Part shown: in pieces, positions 28,701 to 39,700 of the stretch
Layout of the letters: each line of letters begins with the position of its first letter
Numbering within the stretch: position 1 is the stretch's first letter
Assembly (NCBI GenBank): GCA_016703965.1
Contig: JADJBB010000025.1
Location: 434,001 to 498,000 of the forward strand
Source: Acidobacteriota bacterium
Lineage (GTDB): Bacteria; Acidobacteriota; Blastocatellia; Pyrinomonadales; Pyrinomonadaceae
Direction: 5' to 3'
Length of the DNA stretch: 64,000 bases
The notes under the pieces: model-generated
What the model was told of the DNA's origin: nothing
Databases searched by the model: none
The model's input: the letters and a program-made list of their open reading frames with translations, nothing else
Position numbers and translations under genes: made by a program

Positions 28701-31700
28701 AGACCATGACGGTTCGTAATACCGGTACAACGACTCTTAACATCAATGTCGGCAGCATATTTGTCGACGGAGTGAATTCAAGCGAGTTTACGCTAAACAC
28801 GGCCGGCATGAGCCCGACTATCGCACCGAACGGGAATACTTCGTTCACCGTTACGTTCACACCGGGATCGATCAATGTGAGAAATGCGGCTGTTCACATT
28901 CCGGGCGACGATGCGGATGAGAATCCATTCGATATTTTATTGACAGGTACGGGCGTCCAGTCAGCGACCACGACGACCATAAATTCTGACTCTCCTGATC
29001 CCAGCTTGGTTGGTCAGCCGTATGCAGTAAATGCGACCGTGGCTGCAAATCCGCCGGCGGTTGGGATTCCGTCCGGATCGATAACTGTCAGCGATGGAAC
29101 GGGAGCAACTTGCAACATCGTTCTTCCCCTAACGTCATGTAACCTGACGAGCACGACTGCGGGTGCAAAGACCTTGACTGCCGCCTATTTGGGCGACACA
29201 AACTTCCTCGGAAGTACGTCTATTGGTGCTCTGCATAATGTTAATCCCGCTGATACGACGACAATTGTCACAAATTCGGCAACGCTCGCGGGAACGCCGA
29301 CGGTTGTCGGTCAGCCTTATGCGGTGAATTGGTCGGTAACGGTCAATCCTCTGGGTGCTCTCGGAGCTGCATTGACCGGCAACGTCACCGTCAGCGACGG
29401 CACGGGTGCGACCTGCGTAGCGGCAGTGAGCGCTGGGACGTGCAATCTCACATCGACCACCACCGGAACCAAGACGATCACAGCTACTTATGCTGGTGAC
29501 ACAAACTACAACACGAGCAACGGCAATGCCTCGCATACGGTTAACAAGGCGAACACAACGATCACGAACATCACCGATGCGCCTGATCCGTCTAATATCG
29601 ACCAGCTCTATACGGTTGGCTTTACGCTGGTAATAACTTCGCCGGGAGCCGGAACGCCTACGGGAACGGTCAGTGTCTCGGACGGCACAGGCGATACTTG
29701 TACCGCGATACTGCCGGCGACGAGCTGTCAGCTCCAGGGCCCGACACCGGGAGTCAAGACCCTAACCGTGACCTACAACGGCGATGCAAACTTCAATTCC
29801 AGCACCAATACCGCCGGACATTTGATCAACTGCGTGCCGAATCCGGTGGTACAGAACAATGCGAATAGCGGAGCGGGCAGCCTGAGAAAGGCAGTTTCGG
29901 ATGCATGTTCGACCGCGGGACAAAACACGATCACCTTCAATATGGGAACGGTCGTCAGCCCGATCACGCTTACATCCGGTGAGATCGTGATCGATAAGAA
30001 CTTGATCATACAGGGCCCGGGAGCTAACTTGCTTACGGTCAGCGGTAATAATGCGAGCCGAATATTCTCTATTTCGACCGGACGAACGGTTGCGATCAGC
30101 GGGCTTACTCTCACCGCAGGTAACGGTGTTGGAGCCGCGAGCAGTCAGGATGGAGGAGCGATCCTCAATTCCGGTGTTCTTTCGTTGTCAAGCGTTTCCG
30201 TTTCCGGCAACGTAGGACGTTATGGTGGCGGTATCGGCAATTTCTCGGGTGCATCGGTATCGATAACTAACAGTACCTTTGCTAACAACACGGCGAACGG
30301 AGGCCAGACTGGCGGTGCGATCGACAACTCGGTTGCTACCATGACTGTTTCCAATTCAACATTTAGCGGAAACAGTTCCTCCAACGCAGGGGCCGATTAC
30401 AATGGCGGAGCGATATTTAGTGCTCTCGGCACGGCGATCATCACCAACAGCACGATCACAAACAACACCGGAGCCGGGCCAAACAGTACCGGAGGTATCC
30501 GCACAGACAACCTCACTTTGCGAGGCTCGATCGTGGCGGCGAATATAGGAACTTCCGGGGCGAGTGCCGATCTTAATGCTCAGGGGCCGACCTCGTTCGT
30601 AACGCAGGGATACAACCTGATCGGAAGCAACACCGGATCAGGAACCACATTCCCCGCAGGCAATCCAAACGCGAATAACGACATAGTCGGAACGAGTGCT
30701 GTTCCTGTCAATCCGCTGCTAGCGCCGCTGGCAAACAACGGAGGCCCGACCCAAACCCATGCCTTATGTGCGGCGACAGGTGTCCCGGCTGGTTGTACGG
30801 GCGTGAGCCCGGCGGTTGATAAGGGCAAGGACTTTGTGGGTACAGGCTTTGATCAGCGTGGAACCGGTTATACGCGGCCCCTAAATAATCCGTTGATCGC
30901 GCCTGCATTCGGCGGTGACGACAGCGACATCGGAGCCTTCGAGATCCAAAATACACCGCCGACGATCACGCCGGTGGTGGGGCTCTTGCGACAGCGCGGA
31001 ACGGCGGTGTCGAATTCGACGATAGCTACAGTTGGAGATGTTGAGACGCTACCGGGCAGTCTGTCGGTGACGATCAATATGGCTGCAAGTGCGATGTCGA
31101 ATGGAGTGACGGTCTCGAATATCGTCAATACGAACGGCACAATAACGGCGAATATCGTTGCCGACTGTACCGCAACACCCGCGACCTTCACACTGGAAGT
31201 TACGGATGGCGGCGGACTGACCACGAGTACGCCGTTTACCGTCGGGATCATATCGAACACGCCGCCTGCAGTTACATACAACCTGCCGCCAGCGGTCGTC
31301 TTCGGCCAATCCACAACGGTCAGCCCGGCAACGGCGGCGGATAATGGATCGATCACCGGGTTTGCGATCCAGAGCGTCATGCCGCCGCTGAGTACGGCTC
31401 CGACGGTCAATGGTTCTGGTGTCGTTTCGATCACGAACGCCCAGCCGGTAGGAAATCACATCATCACGGTCCGCTCGACCGACAACTGCGGAGCGGTGAC
31501 GGATTCGTCATTCACTCTTGTAGTCAACAAAGCGGGCACAACCACCACGATCATCTCCGACACGCCGGATCCAAGTGTTGTGGGCCAGAACTACACAGTG
31601 ACGATCGCGGTCGCACCGGTGGCACCTGGAGCCGGAACGCCGACCGGTAACGTCACAGTAGGTGACGGCTCAAGCATCTGCGTTGCGATCCTGCCGGCGA

Positions 31701-34700
31701 CAAGCTGCCAGCTCGCGAGCACATCGGCCGGGCCGAAGACTCTGACGGCGACCTATTCGGGCGATACTAACTTTAACGGAAGCACCGCAGCGACGGCACC
31801 TCATCAGGTGGACCCGGCGCAGACGGCAACGACGGTGCAGACTTTGATCAATGCACCGAATTATGGTTCGACATTGACGGCGACGGCGACGATAACGGCG
31901 GTGGCCCCGGGAGCGGGAACGCCGCAGGGGACGGTTAACTTCAATGACGGAGGCAATCCTATTGCGGGCTGTCAGAATGTGGCAGTGACGGCACTGGGCT
32001 CGGCGGTCTGTACGACGAACCAGCTTCCGGCCGGAGTTGGTAAGGTCATTCAGGCCGTGTTCTCGCCGGGTAATGGTAACTACATCGGAAGCAACGGCTC
32101 GACGACCCAGACGATCGGCAAGGCACCGCTGAATGTCGCGGCTTCGTCAGCAACGGTCACATACGGCGATGCGGCACCGGCGATCACGGCAGCGATCACG
32201 GGCTTCGTGCTTGGTGAAACGACGGCCAACCTGACAACCCAGCCGACGTGCTCGACGACCTATGTCCAGGGCTCGCCGGTCTCAGGCTCGCAGTATCCGG
32301 CAACGTGTACGGGAGCAGTGTCGAACAACTACAGCTTCAACTACATCGGCGGCAACGTGACGGTCAACAAGAAAGGCCTGACGGTAACGGCGGATAACAA
32401 GACAAGAGCCTACGGAGCCGCTAACCCCACGCTGACGGCAACCTTCACGGGCTTTGTCCTCGGTCAGAACCTTGGAACAAGCGATGTGACCGGAAGCCCG
32501 CTGCTGTCAACGACGGCGACGCCATCGAGCCCGGTCGCGGGCAGCCCGTATGCCATCACGGCAGCCCTGGGCACGCTTCAATCAGGGAACTACGCCTTCA
32601 CAACATTCACGAACGGCACACTGACGATCACCCAATCCCAACTGACGGTGACGGCGAATGACCAGACGAGAGTGTTTGGAGCCGCTAACCCGGCCCTGAC
32701 ATTCCAGATCACGGGCTTCCAGAATGGAGAGACGCTTGGTACAAGCGGAGTGACGGGAACACCGAACATCTCGACCTCGGCAACGAGCACATCGGGTCCG
32801 GGAGCGTACCCGATCACAGCGGCACAGGGAACCTTAGCAGCCCCGAACTACACGTTCGCGACAGCTAACGGAACCCTGACGGTGACACAGGCGGCGACGA
32901 CGACAACGATCACGAACGCGTCGGCCCTCGGAAACTCGACGGTGGTCGGACAGAACTACCCGGTCAACTGGACAACGAGTCCGGTCGCCCCGGGAGCGGG
33001 AACACCGACGGGTAATGTGACAGTGAGCGACGGTACGGGCAACACCTGTACGGCAGCGGTCGCGGCCGGCACATGCAGCCTGGCCTCGACACTCGGTCCG
33101 AAGACCATCACGGCGACCTACGCCGGCGATGCGAACTTTGGAGCGAGCACGTCACAGGCAGTCCAGCACAATGTGGTGATCGGCCTGACGGGCAACGTCA
33201 AGCAGTTCATCGCCTTCGGCACGAACGTGAACCTCGCGGGCGTGACGATGACGCTGCTCAACACCGCAACGCAGCAGGCCACAACGACCACCACTGACGC
33301 AGGCGGCAACTACTCATTCGGAGTAACCCAGACCGGCGGCAGCTATACCATCACCCCGAGCGGTCTCGGCAAGATCTACGATCCGATCTCAAGAACTTAC
33401 TCGAACGTTACGGGCAATATCATGAACGCTGACTTCGTCGCCTATGACCAGGCGGGCCCGAATGCGGTGCCGAGAGAGATCAGGCCGGTGAACACGGTGG
33501 CGACGCCGGGCAACCCGGTGACGGTCCCGATCGAAGCTGTCAGCCTCGGCAACGAGACGAGCTTTGCGTTCAGTGTGAACTTCGACACGGCCCTTTTGGG
33601 CATCCCGACGATCACGTGCGGAACAAATACCCCGGGTTGTGTGGTGACGATCAACACTGGCCAGCCCGGCAAGGCAGGCATCACGATCACGCCGGCAAGC
33701 CAGATAGCGGCGGGTGTAAGGCAGATCGCAAGGATCACTTTCCCGACAAGCATAAACACGGCGACGAGCACGCCACTAAGCTTTGGTGATTCACCGGCGG
33801 TGAGAGATGTCAGAAACACGGAGGGGAATCCGGTTCCGGCATTCTTCCGAACCGGGTTCATCTCGTTTGTTCCTGACCTAGAGGGCGATGTGGTGAATGC
33901 GGCGGGAACGGCCCCTGGCGGAGACGGAGTACTCGCAAACGACGTGACGGTCCTTCGCCTGATGGTTCTGGGACTGGTCACGCCGACGGCACAGCAGTAC
34001 AGAAACGCGGACTCGGCACCGAGAAACACGCTGGGTGATGGCTGTCCGATCAATGCGACGGATGTGACGCAGGCTGGAAGGTACAACCTCGGCCTCGACC
34101 CTCCGACACCGGCGGGCGGGCCAATTGCTCCGATCCCGGGAGGTTGTGTGCAGCCGACGAGGAGTGAGGAAGCTACCTCAGCCAACTCACCTGACGCGGT
34201 CGGCCGCATTATCAGAGCGGTCAACACGACGGCGAGTGCGGGACAGACCGTCACGGTGACGTTCCAGCTTGATTCGCAGGGTGACGAAGCTTCGACGAGC
34301 TTTACGGTGAACTGGAATCCGGCGGTCTTTACCTACGTAAGTGCCGCCGCCGGAGCGGGCGTACCGACCGGGACGAACCTCGGCCTCAACACGAGCCAGA
34401 CGGCAAATGGCCGGCTTGGCGTCCTACTCGATTCGACGAACACGTATGCCGCAGGCACGAGACAGATGTTGACGATCACGTTCACGACGGCTGCGAATGC
34501 CCCGGTAGGGACGTTCCCTGTGACGTTCTCCAGCACACCGACGGCCCAAAGCGTCTCAAGTGCCCAGGGAGCATTGCTTGCCACGACCTACGAGAACGGC
34601 AACATCGTCATCGGCCAAGCGGCGGCGGGAGTCGCAGTCTCGGGCAGAGTGACGACGGCAAGCGGACAGGGCCTAAGGAACACGACAGTGACAATGACGG

Positions 34701-34879
34701 ACGAAGCGGGACGCACGAGAATAACGACAACGGGAAGCTTCGGCATCTACACCTTCGAAGATGTCGAGGCCGGCCGGACGTACATCATGTCGGTCGCCTC
34801 CCGACGCTTCCGCTTTGCCGCCAGGCCAATAACCGTCACCGACACCCTGACCGATGTGAACTTCGTCGGTCAGGAGTGA
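19770..34879 (+). CDS. Giant secreted modular protein, main part (~5,000 residues)
   Basis: Continuation of the gene starting at 17760; it has no start or ribosome site of its own. Module order by nucleotide: Ig-like (19.77-20.06 kb); TIG/IPT (20.08-20.32); cysteine-rich 34-residue repeats (20.33-20.88); beta-helix 1 ending DQRG...DIGAYE (20.9-21.99); beta-helix 2 (22.0-23.08); TIG; beta-helix 3 (23.34-24.64); TIG; glycine-rich autotransporter-passenger-like stretch (24.9-27.6); LamG-like lectin domain (27.94-28.6); ASH-type domain (28.6-28.97); three Ig-like domains; beta-helix 4 (29.83-30.95); Ig-like; MBG (YGX) repeats (32.1-32.9); Ig-like; carboxypeptidase-regulatory; cohesin-like (33.45-33.88); dockerin-like (33.88-34.14); cohesin-like (34.17-34.62); C-terminal carboxypeptidase-regulatory domain. 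It is probably a cell-surface adhesin or scaffold. Domain names are by pattern, not by search. Confidence 0.85.
20327..20885 (+). repeat. Cysteine-rich 34-residue tandem repeats in the giant protein
   Basis: About five units of the form CxxGxYQPxxGxxxC-xxAxxGxFVxxxGxxxQxx, for example CALGTYQPGIGQTAC and CPVGQYQPNSGQSAC. The pattern is like the GCC2/GCC3 or ephrin-receptor-type cysteine-rich modules of eukaryotic surface proteins, with two cysteines per unit probably forming disulfides outside the cell. Confidence 0.75.
21259..21716 (+). repeat. Beta-helix block, first copy of a near-identical duplication
   Basis: This ~460-bp coding block recurs 1,110 bp downstream with only a handful of base differences. 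It encodes NSTISGN-type beta-helix coils. Confidence 0.9.
22369..22826 (+). repeat. Beta-helix block, second copy of a near-identical duplication
   Basis: Direct copy of 21259-21716 at a constant offset of 1,110 bp; flanking beta-helix sequence is far less similar, so the homogenised tract is sharply bounded. Confidence 0.9.
31831..33373 (+). repeat. 1.54-kb block shared with the S8 peptidase gene, copy 1
   Basis: Ig-like, MBG, Ig-like and carboxypeptidase-regulatory coding sequence that matches 40578-42117 closely at the DNA level, including synonymous sites, at an offset of about 8.74 kb. Confidence 0.88.
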
Positions 34880-34907
34880 CATTCCATTCTTGAAACTTAA
34901 CCCTATA

Positions 34908-34930
34908 AGGCGGCCCCAAAAGGCCGCCTA
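34908..34930 (+). terminator. Hairpin after the giant protein gene
   Basis: GGCGGCC and GGCCGCC form a GC-rich stem around a short loop, 29 bp after the stop. There is no strong T run, so termination strength is uncertain. Confidence 0.55.
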
Positions 34931-35087
34931 TCCCCTCGTATTTATCGTAAGGAAAGTGGGAATTTATCGTACGGATCGTCTTTTGCTTAAAGATATTCCG
35001 GAAGTCTTGATTCTTTTTTGAGCTGAAATATTGAGTTTCATCGCATTAGGTAATAGGGATCCAAATGGTTAGCACAGAGTCTGTTCA

Positions 35088-36645
35088 ATGTTCGGGAAAG
35101 TTCCTCGAATCGTTCTACTAGTTTTTTTTGATCGGTTCGGTAACTAGCCGTGTCGCACCGACTGTTGCTGCGGCCTATCAGATGCAATCGGCAGCCGGTG
35201 CCCCGACGATCTCGATAAATGATGTCACGCAGAATGAGGTAATGCCGGAACTACCGCGTTTACCTTTACGGCATCGCTTTACGTCGCGAGCTCTCAAGCC
35301 GTGACGGTCGCCTACTCGACCGCAGACGGCACCGCAACGGCCGGCAGCGACTATACTGCGGCGAACGGTACCATCACATTCAACGCTAATGAGACCAGCA
35401 AGCAGGTGACGGTGAACGTTAACGGCGATACGGCCGTCGAGCCTACTGAAACTTTCTTTGTAAATCTCACCAATCCGACGGGCGGTGCCACCATCGCCGA
35501 CAATCAGGGCCTCGGCACGATCACCAATGACGACGCGCTGCCGACGCCGACGCCATCACCTACGCCGACTCCGGCCGACGGCGATCTGGATCCGGATTTC
35601 GTCAGCCGGCTGATCGGGAACGGAACGGGCTTTAGCGGATTTGAGGTCAAGGATATCGCGATCCAGCCGACCGATAACAAGATCATTGCGGTCGGCGGAT
35701 TTATGTCATTCGCGAGCCGTGCCCAACGCGGGGTAGCCCGGCTAAATGCCGATGGATCACCGGACTACTCATTCTTCCCGGTGGTTAATAACGACGTATT
35801 CGCCGTGGTGGTGCAGACTGACGGGAAGATTCTGATCGGCGGCAGTTTTACGCAGGTAAACGGGCAAAACCGACAGCGCATCGCCCGGCTCAACGCCGAC
35901 GGAACGCTCGATGCGTCGTTCATCAATGCGTCCGTCAACGATATCGTTTATGCCATTGCTCTCCCAGAACGACAAGATAATCGTCGGAGGAACATTTGAT
36001 GCCGTCGGCGGAACGGCGGCGCCATCGATCGCCCGGCTAACATCGACCGGGGCACGCGACGCGACATTCAACGGCCCAAGCCAGTCATCAACCGCCGAAT
36101 ATTACAGTATTTCGGTACAGCCAGGGGGCAAGCTGCTAGTTGGCGGAGACATACGACTAGGTACAAGCAGCAGCTATTTTGGACGGCTAAATGTTGACGG
36201 GGCGTTAGACACCACCTTCGCGGCGTACGTAAATGATATCGTTTACGTTTCGCAGACGCTGACGGATGGGCGGGTCATGATAGGCGGTCTATTTAACCGG
36301 ATCGGTGCCAACCTCACAACCCGCAACCGGATCGTACGCCTGATGTCAGATGGCACTCCCGATCTAGGTTTTCGCAGCATAACTGAGCTAAGTTCGTTCT
36401 TTCGAGTTCACGATTTCGGCATCCAGGGCGATGGAAAGATCGTGTTCGGCGGAAACTTTATCTATCCGAACGGCACCAGTGGAGCGATCGCACGGGTTGA
36501 GGAAGACGGCACCTTTGATACGACTTACGATCCGCAGATCACCGGCGGCGCGTATGGCTATGCGGTCGCGATGCAGGCTAACGGCAAGGCCGTGGTCGGC
36601 GGCTATTTCACAAATGCGCGGGGACAGAGCCGAAAGAGCCTCCTT
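35088..36645 (+). pseudogene. Decayed secreted Calx-beta / delta-60 repeat protein
   Basis: Coding sense can be followed through three frame breaks. ATG 35088 gives MFGKVPRIVLLVFLIGSV, a signal peptide, if the T8 tract at 35120-35127 is read as T7. A Calx-beta domain follows (TISINDVTQNE, then NAGTTAFTFTASLYVAS) after restoring a G near 35238. A PTPTPSPTPTP linker leads into delta-60 repeats (QTDGKILIGGSF, RIARLNADGTLD), with one extra C near 35965 (repair gives QNDKIIVGGTF). Similarity stops at about 36645 in GQSRKSL, in mid-repeat, where the promoter of the next gene begins. The C-terminal domain present on both large neighbours is missing. Decay plus truncation is the simplest reading; read errors could explain the frame breaks but not the lost end. 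Confidence 0.7.
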
Positions 36646-36671
36646 GACACACCGCAAGTTTGTGCTAGATT
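36644..36671 (+). promoter_or_regulatory. Sigma70-type promoter of the S8 peptidase gene
   Basis: TTGACA (36644-36649) and TAGATT (36666-36671) with a 16-bp spacer. It coincides with the point where the delta-60 coding sequence breaks off. The leader to the ATG at 36796 is about 118 nt and contains a CCCT/AGGG hairpin at about 36731-36743. Confidence 0.65.
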
Positions 36672-36768
36672 GAGGGTATTCGAAAGTATTAGAAAGTTGC
36701 GGGAACGAATTGTTCCAGCATTTGCGGTCGCCCTAGCTCAGGGTGGACTGGAGCTCGTTGGTTTTTTA

Positions 36769-36783
36769 ACAGAATGATTCTGT
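36769..36783. promoter_or_regulatory. Perfect dyad beside the S8 gene ribosome-binding site
   Basis: ACAGAATGATTCTGT, seven-base arms around a single G, directly followed by the AGGAGGA ribosome site (36784-36790). It could be an operator or an RNA hairpin that controls translation. Confidence 0.45.
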
Positions 36784-36795
36784 AGGAGGATTCTC

Positions 36796-39700
36796 ATGTC
36801 GAAGCGGTTAGCTATTCTCAGCGTATTTATTGTTGTTCTATTCTCAATAGGACTCGCGATGGTCTCACAGCGGACAGAAGCGGGAAAAAGGGAAGCTGCT
36901 CTGGCTCTCGCTGCGAATGCGGCGGCCGGGGATCAAGTATATGGCCCGGTCGCGAAAGCCACGCCTCCCGATCAAGAGGAACAAAGAAAGATCGACGAAA
37001 AGATCTCGAAGCAGATAGAAGCTATGGTGAGGGCCAAGAAGGCTCTCACTCCCGAACAGCAGAAGATCGATTCGCGGCTTCTTCAGGCAATAAAGATGAA
37101 TCGAGGCGAGCCGATCGCCGAAGGCATTCCTACACTGGAAACGGGGATCGTTGTAACCGACGGATACACCGATATAGAGATCAGGGCTGATGTAACTCAA
37201 GCCCTGCTTGATCAATTAACTAATCTTAATGCCCACATGTATGCAGTCGTGCCGCAATTCAAAAGCGTTACCGCCGGTGTTCCGATCACGGCGATCGATC
37301 TGCTTTCGCAGATGGACGAAGTTAGATTCATAGGGCCAAGAGAAGAATTCGACACGAATAGGTCAGAGGTCGGCTCCACCATTTTCCCCGGAATTTCAAC
37401 CTCGCGTCCGATCGCGAACCCGGCGGTTAGCGCAACAAGAGCAACGCGGACGGAAAATGTACGCAACATCTTGGCTGGAGCGGTTGCGAATCGTACTGCC
37501 TCATCGCTATCCCCGTTTATCGGAGCAGTCGTTTCCGAGGGCGACATCACTCATCGAGCAAACGTTGCTAGGGCCGCATTCAGCACAACCGGGGCGGGCG
37601 TTAAGATCGGCGTTCTCTCCGATGGTGTGAATACTTTAGCGACGAGGCAGATGAACGGCGAACTGCCTGCAGTTACCGTTCTGGCAGGGCAGGCTGGAAG
37701 CGGAGACGAAGGAACCGCTATGCTGGAGATCGTGTCTGATGTGGCTCCGGGAGCACAACTTTATTTTGCCACGGCAAACCCCAGCTCTGCCCAGTTTGCG
37801 GCGAATATAATTGCACTCAGAGCGGCGGGCTGCGACATTATAATCGACGACATTTCATATTTTGCGGAGACGCCATTTCAAGATGGCCAATCGGGCGCAT
37901 CGGCAGGGTCCCCAAACAACATGGGCGTTGTCGTGCAAGCTGTCAATCAGGTGACCACTGCCGGAGCTTTGTATTTTTCGTCCGCAGGAAACTCGGGAAA
38001 TGTTACAGACAATACCTCCGGAGCCTGGGAGGGTAACTTTTCTGATAGTGGAGCGAATTTAGGCGGAGGCGATGTCCATGATTTTGGCGGCGGGAACCAA
38101 TTCACATTGGTGACGCGAGGATCAAGCAACCGCCCGCTATTTCTAAAATGGTCGGATCCATTGGCCCTGTCCGGTAATGATTATGATCTTTATTTATACA
38201 CGACTGGCGGCTCTCTCGTGGCCTCTAGCGCTGGCGTTCAAAACGGAAATGATGATCCGATCGAGGCTGTAACCGTTCCGGCGGGTTCCGGAAACTATCG
38301 CGCTTACATTGTACGTTATTCGGGTTCAACCCGCTTTCTGCATTTGAATGCGAATCGCAACCGCCTGTCGATCAATACGCCTGGAGTGGTCTACGGCCAC
38401 AACGCAGGCAGGAATACGATCAGTTGCGCGGCAACCCCTGCGTCGGGCCCATTTCCGAATCCGTTCACATCGGCGAACGTGAGTGAGACGTTCACGTCAG
38501 ACGGCCCACGCCGGATCTTCTACACGGCCAATGGTACGGCGATCACGCCCGGTAACGTTCTTGCCACGGGTGGTGAATTGCTGATGAAACCTGATATCAC
38601 GGCCGCGGACGGCGTAACAACGACAACTCCGGGCTTCATACCTTTCTTCGGAACGTCGGCCTCAGCCCCGCACGCCGGTGCGCTGATAGCGCTCCTTAAA
38701 CAGGCCAGTCCGGCATCGACGAATGCTCAGCTATACAATGCAATGACAAGTTCGGCCATCGACATCGAAGCAGGCGGATGGGATCGCGACACGGGATACG
38801 GTATCTTTATGCCAATTCCTGCTCTTGTTTCGCTAGGACTTACGGCACCAACGACGACGTCTATTACGTCCTCGTTGAACCCGTCTGCTTCCGGTGCGAG
38901 CGTGACATTTACGGCCACGACGTTAACGACCGGCGGAAGTTTCCCGGTGACCACCGGCACAACCAAATTTATTGAAGGCGGAACCTGCGGGGCTCCGACG
39001 ACGACCCTCCAGGGTCCGGTAGCGGTTAACGCTAGCGGAGTCGTAACTTTTACAACCTCGGCCCTCAGCGTTGGTTCACACACAGTCGTTGCGTGCTATA
39101 CCGGCGCCGGATTTGGAGCGAGCAACGGAAGTGTTATTCAGCTTGTTAATAAAGCCGACACGACGACGGCCCTTATTTCCTCGGTCAATCCATCCGTTTG
39201 GGGGCAGCCGGTTCTATTCACAGCCACGATCAGCGTAACGGCACCGGGATCCGGAACACCGACGGGCAATGTTTCCTTTAGAGACAACGGCGTCAACATC
39301 GGCAGCTGTGCAGCTCAGGCGGTTGCAGCGGGCATGGCAACGTGTTCGATCAGCAGCCTTTCAGTTTCAAGCCACCCAATTACGGCAGTTTATAACGGCG
39401 ACGGCAACTTCAACGCCAGTCCGGCGTCGAATACGGTAAATCAGGTCGTCAACAAAGCCGACACGGCAACGACGATCACGACCGACCTTCCGGATCCGTC
39501 CGTTTACGGTGAAACTGTGAACGTGAAATTCACTGTTGTTGCGGTTCCGCCGGGTGCCGGGACGCCGACCGGTAATGTCGTAATAACCGTCAGCGGCGGA
39601 GCTGAGACTTGTACGGGAACGGTAGCGGCGGGTTCATGCTTGCTCACGCTTGAGGCGGTGGGTTCTAGGACCTTGACCGCAAGTTATGTGGGCGATGCCA

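Noticed and set aside
33442..34254. Minus-strand 270-codon open frame inside the giant protein gene
   Set aside because: One of many long antisense frames created by the strong codon bias of the repetitive sense strand; none has a ribosome site or recognisable motif.
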